The notes under the pieces are model-generated. The model saw only the letters and a list, made by a program, of their open reading frames with translations. It did no database searches and was not told the DNA's origin. A program made the translations under genes and the position numbers. Shown here piece after piece: positions 35,624 to 48,090 of a stretch of 64,000 bases of DNA; the first letter of the stretch is position 1; every line of letters starts with the position of its first letter. This DNA is from Celoporthe dispersa. Taxonomy: Eukaryota > Ascomycota > Sordariomycetes > Diaporthales > Cryphonectriaceae. Where the stretch lies: the NCBI GenBank assembly GCA_016584495.1, contig WAID01000009.1:2046001-2110000 (forward strand), written 5' to 3'.

Positions 35624-36861
35624 TCAGGAGTAGGCATAGGTCTCGCCGTACGTGGAGGCGGAGTCGCCGTTGACCAGCAGGCCGTCGTACACGTAGAAGT
35701 ACGCATACCGCGACACGAAGCTGTAGGTGGAGTTGTTGTCAAAGGCATCCTGGACCGTCTCCAGGAAGCTGGAGATCTCGGCATCCGTGGGGCTGTCGAC
35801 GTTGGGGGCGAACTCGGTGACCCAGATGTCCTTGCCCGAACCGCAGCTCGCCGAGGCCTTGGTCACAAAGTCCAGGAGGTCCTCCGCTCCGGCCTCGATG
35901 GTGTTGTACCAGTGGACGGGGCAGAAGTCGTAGTCGCACTTGCCATCGCACGCGCTGACCCAGTCCTCCAGCCAGTCCAGGCTCTCGCCGGCCACGTTGG
36001 AGTTGGTCACGGCAGGGGCACCAATGCCGGCACTGGAGCTGAAGGGGTTCATGTACTCGATGTGGGCCGCGGCAGCCGTCGAGGCGTCAATGTTGCACTG
36101 GGATGGGTTGTCGGGCTCGTTGAAGCCGAGCAGGTACTTGGACCCGGAGTCGATGGCGCTCTGGGCGTTGGTCGACCAGTCGGTAGGGAAATCGCCAGTG
36201 GAGCACCACAGCATGGGGACAAACTCGAGGTCGCTGGTCAGGCCGGAAGAGGTCGCGCCCCAGTTGTAGCCCCACGAGACCTTGCTGCCGGATCCGATCA
36301 GGGGAGGAGACGAGGCTGGCTGTGTTGTAAGCCGCACCTCGCTTGCCGGTGCTGGAGGAGGTGTCGGAAGAAGCCGCAGATGTGGCGGCGGCGGCGGCAG
36401 CCGAGGTGGTAGTGGCCTCAGCCTCGGCGCTGGACGTGGTGGCGGCCTCAGCAACCGCGGCATCAGCTTCCACCGAGGTCGTCGCGGCAGCCGCAGCCGC
36501 AGCGGTGCTGGTGACCAGGGTCGTGGGGACGACCACCGAGGTCGACGAGGACGAGGGCGTAGGCGTAGACGACGAGCTCGAAGAGCTGCTGCTGCTGCTG
36601 GCGGCGACCACAGCAGGGGCAGAGACCCCGGTGGCGGCGAAGACAGCAGCATCGCTGGTGGCAGAGGGCACCGACGACATCGCCCTGGGCATCGACGTAG
36701 ACGGTATGCCAGGTGATGTCAGTCTCGGTGGTGGTGTACTCATAGACGACGTCCTTCTTCTCATGCTGGTGCTGGTGGCGCTGGGCATGGCCGTGACCGC
36801 CACTGGCGGCGAGGGCGCCGGTGGCCAGGGCCAGGAGGGCGAGGCTGGACTTGGTGAACAT
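35624..36861 (-). CDS. GH128 (Asl1-type) secreted glucanase, two apparent frameshifts
   Basis: A glycoside hydrolase of the Asl1/GH128 family, whose characterised members act on beta-1,3-glucan; a wall-associated role is likely. The start is the ATG at 36861 and there is one exon of about 411 aa. A signal peptide (MFTKSSLALLALATGALA) is followed by a His-rich segment, the DITWHTVYVDAQGDVV block, a Ser/Thr/Ala-rich linker of about 150 residues and the catalytic domain from KVSWGYNWG to the C-terminal ETYAYS. The two catalytic Glu are in LGFNEPDNPSQ and IWVTEFAPNVDSP. The linker reads in a different frame from both ends: shifts occur at the CC at 36671-36672 and at the GGGG at 36301-36304 (plus strand). 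Removing one base at each restores one frame throughout. No introns with proper ends fit. Confidence 0.85.
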
Positions 36862-39800
36862 ATTGTCGACTGTTCAAACAGTACTTTTAGGTAATGATAC
36901 GCTCTTGTGTGGTGATCGTCAACAGGGAAAAGGAGTGTCTCGTGCCGGCGGACGATCAAGTGGAGGGAGGGGAATGCAGGTGATGATATTCCTCGAGGGG
37001 GGAGGAGGGTCTGATCACGTCGAGTGGATGATGTGGATCGGGGATTTAAAATGAAGGGCGGTCTATCAAAGACGCAAGAGTGAGTGATTGCGCAATGTGT
37101 GGGCGCGTTGCCGCAGACGTAGACCTGGACGTCGTGTCGTCGTCTTGGGAGACGAGCTGGCTGGCTGGGTGAACAGTTGGTGATGAAGGGAGCAGAGGCT
37201 GGAAAACACAAAAGGGACGCAAGCGTCTAAATTCCTTTTGGATCGGGTACTGTTCTGGTCTTATTGAACCCAGGCTGGCCAGGGCAAAAAAAAAGGAGCG
37301 TGACTCGTATCGTATCACAAACCCGGTGATGGAAGCCGTAAGAAGAAAAAGATGAAGGAAAAAAAAGAGAGATAGCGGACAGTAGGGACCGACTTGGGTC
37401 TGTGCAGCGCCCAGGGGTGGGGGAGGGAGGGAAGTCGAGGCGAGGCCGCGAGGCTGGAGTGAGTGTGTGGGTAACAAGGTTGCGAGAAGAGATGGAGGGA
37501 CACGAAAGGCATGTCGGGTTATGGATTCGTGGTGGAGAGGGGCGGTTATTAAAATGAACGACGGGGTTCCAGACTGCTAGTGGATCGCGGCCAGAGCAGA
37601 GAGGCCTGAGAGGACGAGGGACCTTTCAGGAATTCCATCGATATCCCAGCCCTGAGCCCTTGTCGCACTGAGCCACGCCCGCGCGCCCTCTGAATGCACC
37701 TTTTGTTGTGATGGGATGTGCCACAAGGGTGTGGACGGGAAGGAGGTGACACTGGCGCCAGGGGTAAATCGACCTGGGTCCAGGGGCTCCCATGTCATCA
37801 GGAACCGTACCTAGACCCGCTGGCTCCAAGTCTTGGTCCGACCCTTGATCGACTTGGCGACCTGGCTGACTACGTATGGAGTACTTGGAGGGGAGCGGCA
37901 TGTCTGTTAGGGCCTGACGGGGTGTCACACCGAGAGTCCTATCACCCGGGGTGGTACTGCAGCATGTACTGTATACCTCCGACGACCCGACAGCGCTGGC
38001 TGCCGCTGTGGGTCTGTGACCACCATAACCCTGACGCGCCTGGACAGAGAGCCAATGATGGGACGAACAGAGGGGCTAAACTCCGTCCTGTCCCCTTGCA
38101 GAGCCCGTGGGCCACACCGGCCACATCGCACACAAACATCAGGAAGCCCCCTCTTCTGGGCCTACCTATCTTTCACCCATGGCCCCCTTATCGTGGACCT
38201 GACGACGACTCGCACCGGCCTTGCGCGGCCTCACCTGGAGCCCGGCGGGAGCTTCACAGCGTCTCGTCGACTTGATCACGGGTCATGTTTTGTTCTAAAT
38301 CTGCTCGTCCCATCTGATCGTGAGCGGTCAGGGACCACAGCACACGACACACGACAGAAGTCTCACTGGCCTTCTCACAGGGCACAGGCGCACACAGGCG
38401 CACGCACACACACACAGAGAGAGAGAAAGAGAGAGGCCGTGCACAGCCCTTCATCGTTCTGAATCGCGCCACGTTCCAAGGTATTCCAGGAGCAAAAGAG
38501 CGCACGACAGAGGTGAGAGGGTCGACCCACCACGGACGGCGTGGTAACCCTTTCACACAGGATCGTCGCCCTGCAGCCCGGAATGCAGGAACCAGGCACA
38601 TCTCACCCGCAGCCAATGACGCTAGAGCTTACCTATACCTTGCTGTGCCTACCTATCAGATATTTTGCTCTCTCGCCGTCGACGGGGCAAGAGCTGCCCT
38701 CCCGGGCTTGCTAGGATGCGTGCCTTGCTTCCGTCCAAATGCCTGCAGGAGCCCAAGGTCCCAGGCCATCGCCCCCATCCCTCCCCCCCTTACATGACGC
38801 CATCCCATTCCATCCCAGGTCGATCCCATTCCTGATTGCCTCACATTGTCAACATAAACAGAACTGCAGGCATTGACGATGAAGTTGGGACGAACAACAA
38901 AACAACCTTTTTTTTTTCTTTCTTTCTTTCCCCTCCAAGAGTACCGATCGATCCAAACACTTGGCTGCGTGCCAAGGATTACCATGTCACCAATGTCAGC
39001 GATCCCAAAACAACGCTCACCTATACTAGAGTTTTTGCACCGTCGACACGCTACATTAGCAAATCATCTACAAACACGCTACGGTCTGTTCCGCCTGCGC
39101 CGTCGTTTAGAGCTTTGGGTGATGAGCGTGTGGGCTTGAAACCCGGCGGCCCACAGCTCGACAGCCACCGGGGCCTCGGAAGAAGAAGGGCGCTGGCAGT
39201 GGCTGGATGCCATGTGTGCACTGATTGGCCTTGGTCTATGGCCACCTGCGCGGCAATTACCTCTGCCTGGGTCAGCGCGAGAATCTTGACCCAACAACAG
39301 CGCGAGAGAGAGAGAGACCTTGCACCCTTTAGGGGTTCAGCTCGGGCCTGGATGACCCTCGCAGGGGGGTGGGGGGGGCAAGCAAGACCGGGAGCCCTGG
39401 AGAGTGCTTACAGATGAAACCCGCTTAGTGATTTGCCGAAATTGCCTCGGAGACCCGCCTGGCTGTGCTCGTCGGCTGGTTGGCTGGCGGGCTGGTGGGC
39501 ACACAACGCCTCGCAAGGTAAGCGGCGGTGCGCAGTAGGGCTTTTTGGTTTTTCCCCCCCTCTTCTTTTGCCCCGGGGCCAAGACGCACCGCCGGCTTAG
39601 GCCTCGTCCGCTGGTTGACACCACCCCTCCTTTCTCCCACCAGCACCGCTGTTTCATGCATACTATGTACCACAGTAATCTTGCCGTCTGTCCCTCGACA
39701 GTCGGCTCCACGTTATACGCTGACTACTTAACCTTCTCCTACATATACTCTGTTACCACGTGCAGACATGGACGTTAATACACGTGAGGTGAGGGCCGGC

Positions 39801-42800
39801 CATCTTATCCCAGCGACCCGCCAAGCGTTTCGGTGGATCGGCGAGGCCCTGGGATGAACACTCACCTCGCCTACAACTTTATCTCGATGCCAAGAGCCGG
39901 GAGATGGAGAGAGAGGGGGGGAAAAGAGAGAGAAAAAAAGGAGAGGATCACCCACTCCTCATGATCTACAGAGGCGACAACTCGCCCGCCGTCGGTCCTT
40001 CCCGCAAGTGGCGCGCGCGGTCCAGTTCCTCAGTCGCTCTCTGGGAAATCCTGCATCCTTCTCGACGATCCTCAAGATTCTCGATCCGGCAAGGCTGTTA
40101 TCGCCCATCCGAATATGAGTTCTCACGTCCAGCCCAGATCTGGCCGGACCCCCTCTAGCGAATTGTCCCGAAAGGGCACGTGGGCTCCACGGCCGATTCC
40201 AAGACCCTCTTCCTGCGACGATCCTGGTGAACGACTTGCATACGCATGCCCGGCTCCACAAGAGACCGCCGACAAAGACCTGCTCCACGGAGATGGGCAT
40301 AAAAATAGATCCAACTCGAAGCATATTACAGTAGTATAACATCTGCTAATACCTCTTCTGGACACTGCATAGAGGAGCATAGGAAGGCCGGATAGGAGTG
40401 GCGCGTATAATGCTGTCCCGGGGGGGGTGGAGGCTGCTGCCGCGGCGCCCCCCCCAACCGTATCCTCGTCGCACCGAGTGGGAAAAAAAGAAAAGAAAAA
40501 AAAGAAGAAAAAAAAGAGGCGTCAGAGGCCGCGCCGACCATCCTTGCGGTGGCGAGCATGTGTGTGCCTACCCATGGTATACGATATAGGCTGCCTTTTT
40601 TCTTTTCGTGTTTGAAGTAGCTCCTTGGCCACCCATCCATCCTCCATCAGCTTTACGAGCGAGACAAGCCTCCATCGGCTACCATAGTATATGGACCAGA
40701 CCGTGGTGCATGGTTGGCCCGTTTCAGGATGAGCGCTGGTCGTGAAGCCAGCACAGAGGCGTGACAATAACCCTACGGCCGACTCGCTGGCCTCCAGATT
40801 CCAGTGAAGGGGGGGTACTGGCGTGCATGACGTTGTATCTAGCTGCTGCGTGGAACTTTGGGCCTCGGTGCGGTCGGAGCCCAGTATCTGTGTCACGATG
40901 GACTCATATTTCGGATGGAGGTGCCTCGACGTCGTCTCAACGAGTACAGTACATCCTACTCACGAGGCATGTGGAGAGTGTGCAGCCCCCAACATGCCGC
41001 CGTACCACAATAGAACCAACAGCTCTTGATGTTGGTGGATCAATCGCCCGCCCGCCCGTGCCACCTCCGCCCCTCCACCTCCGCCAGACAGCAGCACGTT
41101 GGGATGAACAATGAGTCCCTGGCTAGAGCCCGTATAAGGACTGGCTGGCTGGCTTGCTTATTTTTGGGAATTTTTCTCTTCTTCCTTTGTCTTGTTACCT
41201 AAAATTAACAATACAGAAAGAGAAGTGTGGGGAAAGAAGGGGAAAAAAAAAAGGGAAGAGAGAGGATCCTTCATAGTACACAGTATCGTCGGGATAATTT
41301 CTCCGTGCACGACGGCTTACCGTGGTGCTAGTCTGCTGCTTGCACTACTATAAACAACGATATCCTGGTCTCGTCGAGAGAATCTCATGGTAGCGTACCG
41401 TAATGGTAGTTGCCTTTCTTACTGTAAAGGCAGGCCCCAGGTTCGAGGGCGAGGAAGTGGATGCAGAAGGGAAAGAAAAAGAAGGGGAAGGAAGAAGAAA
41501 GAAAGAAAAAAGATATTTGAAATTACAAGTTTCAGAGTTGAAAGACCCTTGCGAAAAAAGAGAGAAGGGAACGCGGGAGGGGGGGTGAAAGAGGAGGAAG
41601 AAGGCTGCCTGCTGGATACGGCCGCACACTCCTCCCACCCCCGTATGCAGCTACCCGCAGCCGTTCTGAACAATGCCCCCCTCTCCCCAGCTTTGATTCC
41701 ACGGCCTTCAACCCTCTCCTGACCCATATTCCTCTTTGCTTCCTGTTTTCGGGTGTGGCCTGACAAATCCCCGTGTTCTTGTATTTTCATGACAAATTAA
41801 GGTACTATGGAGTCGGGACATGTCCGCAGCACCACAGCAGCAAAGTCTAATTCTAATGGGCCAGAGAAGAACCTCCCTAAACCACCCCCCCCCGGCCACC
41901 AAAAAGAAAGAAAGGAAAAAAAAAACAAAATAGCCCGCACCATCTTTTTTTTTTTTTTGGCCCAGTGAGTCATCCGAACTGACGAAGAAGATCTAGTTTT
42001 AAAATCCTGTGCTGCTTCGGGGCTCAATTGGAAGCAGGGCGCTGTGCCCGTGCCTGTGTGACGCTCGTCGCCCATCGAGCCCCCCCCCTTCCTCAGGAAC
42101 GGCACAATAGCACCAGACCATGAAAGTTGCGCGTGAGATCATACCTGACCTTACTAGATCGTGCCGCAAACTACTACGGTGAAGAGCCTTCTTGACTTGT
42201 CACGTCTCTGGTCATGGGCTCTCTCTCGCCTTTCAGGCGTGTCCTGACTTGCGCCCCATGGCTCCTCCTTCGAGATGTTCCTGTTCCGATATAGGCTTCA
42301 TGTTCACCGACCTCTCAGCCGCGCGCAGGTGCACATACTCCCTGCTGTGTTTCTTTCTCTCCTCCCCTGGCGGCCGCGGGAGTATGGCTCTTGTGCTGCT
42401 TCCTGCGAAGGTCCTGCACAGCGCCCCAGGAGGGGGGGATTAGAAGCTCCGGCCGAGGAGGATGGATAGATATCCCCTTTGCCCTCCCTCCCCCCGGTCC
42501 TTTCGGCGTCGACTTCGCGAGAGGTTCGTAGGCCTAGCTGGCGAGGTGGAGGGGTGGTGATCACGTCCTGCCCGGCTGGCGACGCGGAAGAGGTAATTGG
42601 ATCAATGAGAGCGCTGTCAGGTCGTGAGAACATCGTGGCGCATGTCGAGATTTCAATAGAAGCGAGGGATATAGCGGCAATGTTTTCCACAATCATTGTA
42701 TTTCTCGAGTCAGTCCGGGGAGTAGATCATGAAACTCTCCCCGACTGGCTCAAGTACCTATCTGGAATGTACGGATCTGGGTCTCTCTCTCTCTCTAAAA

Positions 42801-43166
42801 GCCGAAATGACTCTATGTACGGCACCTCTGGACCTTCCTTCCTGACCTCGATCACTGTGAAGTACTGCCCGGAGCCCAGAGTCTTGTTTGTCCCTCTAAT
42901 GTAATCCCAGAAACGAGACGTCTTGGGTGTAGAGAATAGAAACCCTTTCAGTTCTGCGCAAATGCCACCAGCAGTTCAATGCTGCTCAATCAGACCAAAC
43001 CCTCCCAGGTGAATGCAAAGCCTGTTCCCCCCAAACTCCAGGCCGCCATATCTTCTGCGAAATGCAAATGAGAAAGAAAACCTTTTGATAGTACAATACA
43101 CGTACACGACAAGACCATTGAAGACGCCCAGCTCCGAAGAGCTCCAGCGGAGACCAATCGCCCTGA
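36862..43166. other. 6.3-kb spacer without recognised genes
   Basis: Includes the GH128 promoter (near 36862) and the PFK-2 3' region. Open frames such as 38836-39417 and the overlapping pair around 42304-42904 carry no family motif and cross low-complexity sequence. GA and CA repeats lie near 38400-38440. A lineage-specific gene cannot be excluded. Confidence 0.45.
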
Positions 43167-45416
43167 TCAGTTGTTCCTGTCGGTGGTCTTCTGCGGTTTG
43201 TAGTCCGGCAGCTCGTCGAAGGAGCCCGCAGGCTCGTTGTACTTGTATGCGTGGAACTCATACCCGTACGGCTTCGGCTCGATGCAGTAGAGCATGCCCA
43301 GGGGGACATCAAGGTCAGCGATGTGATCGCGAGAGAGGTCCATAAAGTAGGCCATCAGGACGCGACAGATCGATCGGTGACTTATAATCAGGACGTGATC
43401 CGTGACCCGCTCGATCTCGCGTACCATGTCGCGCAGCCGACTGATGACGGAGAGGTATCCCTCGCCGCCAAGTCCCGGGTAGATGTAGTTCAGCTTGTCG
43501 GCGGAGCGCTTCTTGTACTCGTGAGGGTACTTGATGGCAATCTCTTCGTAGGTCATGCCCTCGAACGATCCGGCGTTTAGCTCGTTGAGCATCTCCCAGT
43601 TCTTGACGTCGTAGTCATCATCGTTGTCGAAATACTCGGCCGTCTCGATAGTCCGGTGCAGCATCGACGTCCAGACGCAGAAGTTCTTCTCCTCGAGTTC
43701 CTGATAGATCTCCGGGTAAGGAGGGGTGTTATCACCTGCCTTCGGAGGGAATGTGGACTGGGCAACCCTGTCTTTCTGCTCGATGAGCCACTCCTCCCGC
43801 TTCTGGGTCATGAAGTTGTAGAGTGCTGCCGCATAGCAATGGCCGCGGTCTGTGATGTGGGAATTGCCGCCGATCTTCTGCAGCCTGTTGTCCTCGCTCT
43901 GACCGTGTCGAGTGATCCAGATTTGCCGCGGCGACAGGTTGAACGTCGTCAGGTATGAGGCGATGCTGCCGCTCAAGAAGCCCTTGAGCCGGTGGTGGAT
44001 CACCTTGCGACCTACGTCGACCATCTGGATGTACTGCAAGTCTCGCTGTTCCTCGTGAAGACCGAGAGGGACATATGCGCTCTCGTAAGCCTTTACGCGG
44101 GCCTTGAAGTCCTCCAAGGACTTGACAGGATCTTTGTCCTTGTAATCCGGACCAGACAGCTTAAGGCGCATGTTGGCCTCGAGAAGCTACAGTCCGCATC
44201 AGCGCCTTCACCTTTCACATATAGCAGTGGTCTGGGGGGGCGGGGGCGGGGGGCGGAGACTGACATGCTTGTCGTGGCAGATGCTCTCGATGAACAGGAT
44301 GCCCAGCTTTGGCTCTCTCTCGCGTATCTTCTGCACCAGGAGGTCTCGTCGGTGGATCGTCGAGTTGGTCGCGTCCAAGATTCCAACCGCGCCGTCGCCG
44401 TTGATGAGGTAGTCCAGCAGCTCGTTCAGGGTATCCATGGCCACTTTCTCGCGGAGGGCTCTGGCGGTGGTGTTCTTTGGGTCGAAGAAACTGGCGGACT
44501 GGTCAATGGTGTTAACATCATGGTCTCCGTCATCGTTGTCTGCTTGGGGGAGATTGTTCGAATCCAGTACCGTCTTCTCGGCTTTCGAGTCGTTCAGGTC
44601 CAAGGCCGTGGGTTCATCCGCCTGGGGAGCAGCGACGCCGTTCAGAAGGACCGTGGCAGCCTGCAGTCGTCCGTCGACACCCGTCGCCTCCTTACTGGGA
44701 CCGGTGTTTGCGCTGGGGGACTGAATGCCAGCGGCAATCCGTCTTCTGTTGCCGACATTGAAGATCCTGGTGTCGTGCTGTTGCCATGACAGGTATCTGG
44801 TAATCTTCTTGGTGATGTACGACTTGCCGCGCGCGGCAGGCCGACCATGATTATGACAAGCTTGGCACTGACATCTCTTCCTGCGATCTTGCCATCTGGC
44901 GACACTCTCGATCTCGTCATACCGGGGATGCTCAGCGTGGTCGCGTGCGGTCGTACGCGTGGGGTGTGGCTCCCGGAGTTCTGGCGCACAGGAGGACTAG
45001 ACAGGTCTCAGCCATTGCAGATGACGCGACGGCTGGGATCGAAGGCTTTGTGGCGCGCGCGAACTATGGCGCGCAGCGCGACGCAGGCCCTCAACGCCTC
45101 CAGACGCAGAGAGCAGTGGGGATCTGACTTACATTCGAGGTGAACCTGGGGCAGTTGAAGTGGCGCTTCGGGCGTAGGGCGAGTCAAAGTTTTCTCCAAG
45201 GACGGCGGCGATGGGCTTCTCGCGCAGGGTCAGGAGGGGGTCGTGGGCATTGCCTATGCCCTTGACGGCGTTCACGAGAGATGGGGGGGCAGAGGGAGGA
45301 GGAATGAGGCCGGGCGACGCCCCGTTCGCGGTGGTTCTACCTCCATCTTCTTTGGGCTGCTTGGGAGGGTTTTGCGACGGGGACAATTGCTGGCGGGCTG
45401 CCGCTGCTGAGCTCAT
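43167..45416 (-). CDS. 6-phosphofructo-2-kinase/fructose-2,6-bisphosphatase (apparent frameshift)
   Basis: A cytosolic bifunctional enzyme that makes and degrades fructose-2,6-bisphosphate, controlling glycolysis and gluconeogenesis. Exons read 45416-45133, 44996-44265 and 44186-43167, with introns of 136 and 78 nt; the joins give GSPR/IPPVRQNSG and CHDKH/LLEANMRLKL. The product would be about 678 aa. A Ser/Pro-rich N-terminal extension (possible regulatory region) precedes the kinase domain KLVIIMVGLP, then KSYITKKITRYLSW and DTRIFNVGNRRR. The Walker A loop is broken: one G appears to be missing at about 44828-44838. The kinase domain also has an insert of about 100 residues before FFDPKN. 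The phosphatase domain retains its phospho-His motif ITRHGQSEDN, the Glu in ELNAGSFEGMTYEEI and the second His in LIISHRS, so it looks competent, unlike kinase-only PFK26 of yeast. Confidence 0.88.
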
Positions 45417-48090
45417 GACCTGCGTCGCGAGGGAGGGCTGTCTCTGCAGTTGTCTGGATGTGTCGTCCTCTTGTGAAAGGGAAGAGGGTTAGAAGAAGGG
45501 TGATCGTCGTTAGAATGTGAAGGATGGTGGCGGGAAAGGGAGTTCTTGTCAGAAATAAGAGGAGACTCGACAAACTTGGAAGATGAATTTGAATGGAGGG
45601 TGCCGACACCGCACTGGTGGCAGATGCAGGCCCAGCCATGGTGAGCAGGGATTATCGCTGCTGCACACAAGTGGGGACTTTTTACGTAGGTGGCAGCCAA
45701 TGGACAGCACAGATCTGGTCAACTGTGGAGAAGTGACTCTGCAGTCGATCTGCCAATTGTGGGGGACCCTGCAGCGCCCTGACACTGAGGAGACTGACAG
45801 GATGCAGACCGGACTCAACGCCAAAGCCACCTTGGGGGCAGCACTCGTCAAAGGCTCAGAGGGCCCTTCGTTAGCGTGGTTGCTCGGGGTTCAGTGCTGA
45901 CAAGACTCTGATCCAGTTTTGAAAATTCAACACCACCTCAGCGTCATGACCAGCTGACTGATAGGACCGGTTTGGGTTATGCTGAGTTGTTTTTAAAAGA
46001 CGGAAGTCTGACCGAGAGAAGTTGTCAGCTGGGCTTCGGAAGAGGCGGTAAGGAGTAAAGAGACAGGCTGGAAACAGGAACTCAGGTCCATGCTCGACAG
46101 TGTGCTGGAGATTCGAGAGAGAAAAGTCCGGCGGGCGCGAATGCCTTCGGGAATTCAAGTTTAAACCTTGGCGGAAGGTCGCTGCCCATGTCACAACTTA
46201 AAGACCCCTTCGAGACTAGGTTCGCCTCAATTTTCCAAGCGCTACGACCCCCATACCGTGGGGGAGATAAACTCTTGGAAGTCCAGCCCTCGCTGAGCCC
46301 AGCCCTACCATTCCCATGTTCGCATCCTGGCTCGCTTGCGACCAGCGGCACCGTGACAGCTGTGGGAGGAGCAGTGTGCCCGTACCTCAATCGCTTGCAA
46401 TGTGTCTCACATGGGTTCGTCGCAAGAAGAGTCTAGGCTTGGCATGAATGCCCAAGACAGTACCAGAATTGCGTCTCGCTATCTCAGGGGCCGGGGGAGG
46501 GAGGGGGAAGGCCTCACATGCAAACGTGTTGCCAACGCATATCGTCGAGCAAGGGGATCTGCTGCCTGCCTCCCTGACCAACGATATCATCATCTGCAGG
46601 CACGCATCATTCTAGCCCTACCGATTCGAGCTGCCGCATTCTGTAGCACTGGGGGCTCCACCTACTATGGCACACGGGCGGTTCGCCCCGGTTTTTTCTG
46701 ACCCCGCTGTCGTCAGAACGGGTCCAGCGACAGGATCTCACTCGAGGCTCTGCTGGCTACGTGACCTCGTCGCTCGAGCCAAGATCGCCTCGAGCATTAA
46801 AGCTGTAACACACTCGCCAATTATCCTCCTGTCAGTGAGGTGAGTCCTGACCACGGTGATGTGGTGTGACCAACAGCCGGTCTTTACAATTCCCTTAGTA
46901 TTCCTATTGAAATCGGGAATGCATCCGGGCATGCACAGATATGGGTCCCTGCTTGTTCCCAGCCTTCTACTTCGAGACACACAATCTTGTACCTTGGGAA
47001 AGTCCTACATTGTCCGTGGGATGAGGATCGACGGCACAATTGACCAAGGGAGCTGGTGCGGACGGCGGGGGGACGGTGTCTGGTAAATGTTGAAGCGCAG
47101 CGGGAATCGGACTATGAAGGAACAGTGACATAGGGCAGACGGCCCGCAAGAGTCGAGGCTGCTTACTTCTCGAAACAGGACTCGTCCATGAGGAAGCAGG
47201 TAACGAGCACCTGCAGGTCGGACTCCGATGGCTGCGCTGCGTATCTGTCACGAGGTCCCATCAGCAGGTCTCAACTACCCTAAGCAAATATAGCAATGAA
47301 CGGGCCACTGTGAACCCTCCTCCACAGGGAGAGAAAGAAGAGAAGATCCAGGATGTCAGGACTACCTGCGTGCAGCTGTTCAGAGGGACTTTGAATGGTG
47401 GGGGGAGAGACCGTTCGAGATACCCCGACTATACCATGGTACAGTGCAAGACAAAGGCAGGCAGGCAGAAGGCAATGCAGGCAGCTAGGCCTAGGTGGGG
47501 TATCCCTGCAGGCGGAGACAGACCCTGAACACGCTAAAAGAGACAGAGAGAACGATAAGGAAACTGCCCCGCGATAAGGCACGCGGTTCCCAAAAGATTT
47601 ACTGCTACAGTACGTAGTGGGCTCCAACCGTTCTTTCTGAATACCATCGGCCCTTTCCCATCTTTCCACCAGCGACTTCTTTCTTTCCCCTCAGACATCT
47701 GCCGTCAATCATAACCAGCCCTACACGCCTTCCCTTTGGTCTAGACCGCCTCGAAACAGCACCCAGGGGCGCTTTTCTCTCCTCGCCCTGCACCGTGTCA
47801 GGCGAGACAGATAGACAGCAGGCAGAACCCTGGAAACTTCGTCGCTCATCGAGATGCGCCTACTGGATTAGAGATCTCGTCAAGCATTCTCCGACAAGGC
47901 TGGATCGAGGATCTTGGCTTGGCTCATTCCTCTTCCTCTACCAAACCACCTGGCAGACCCTCCTTGACATATCCTCACCCTTCGGTGCGGCCCTGGCGCT
48001 GCATGGGATCGTGGGCTCCCTCCAACACGAAGACGACCCAAAAGACAGACAAATTGATCACCTTTGCCCCCTTGCTGCCAGCTCATCAAA
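45417..48090. other. Divergent spacer between PFK-2 and tad3
   Basis: About 2.7 kb holding both promoters and leaders. Base composition is mixed and low in repeats compared with other spacers. Open frames are short and without motifs; the frame ending at 48247 overlaps the tad3 start out of frame and is probably leader. Confidence 0.5.

Noticed and set aside
38836..39417. Plus-strand open frame of about 190 codons
   Set aside because: It runs through T-rich and GA-repeat sequence and has no recognisable domain.
42304..42904. Overlapping open frames on both strands
   Set aside because: They mirror each other in GC-rich sequence; neither shows a family motif or splice-linked neighbours.
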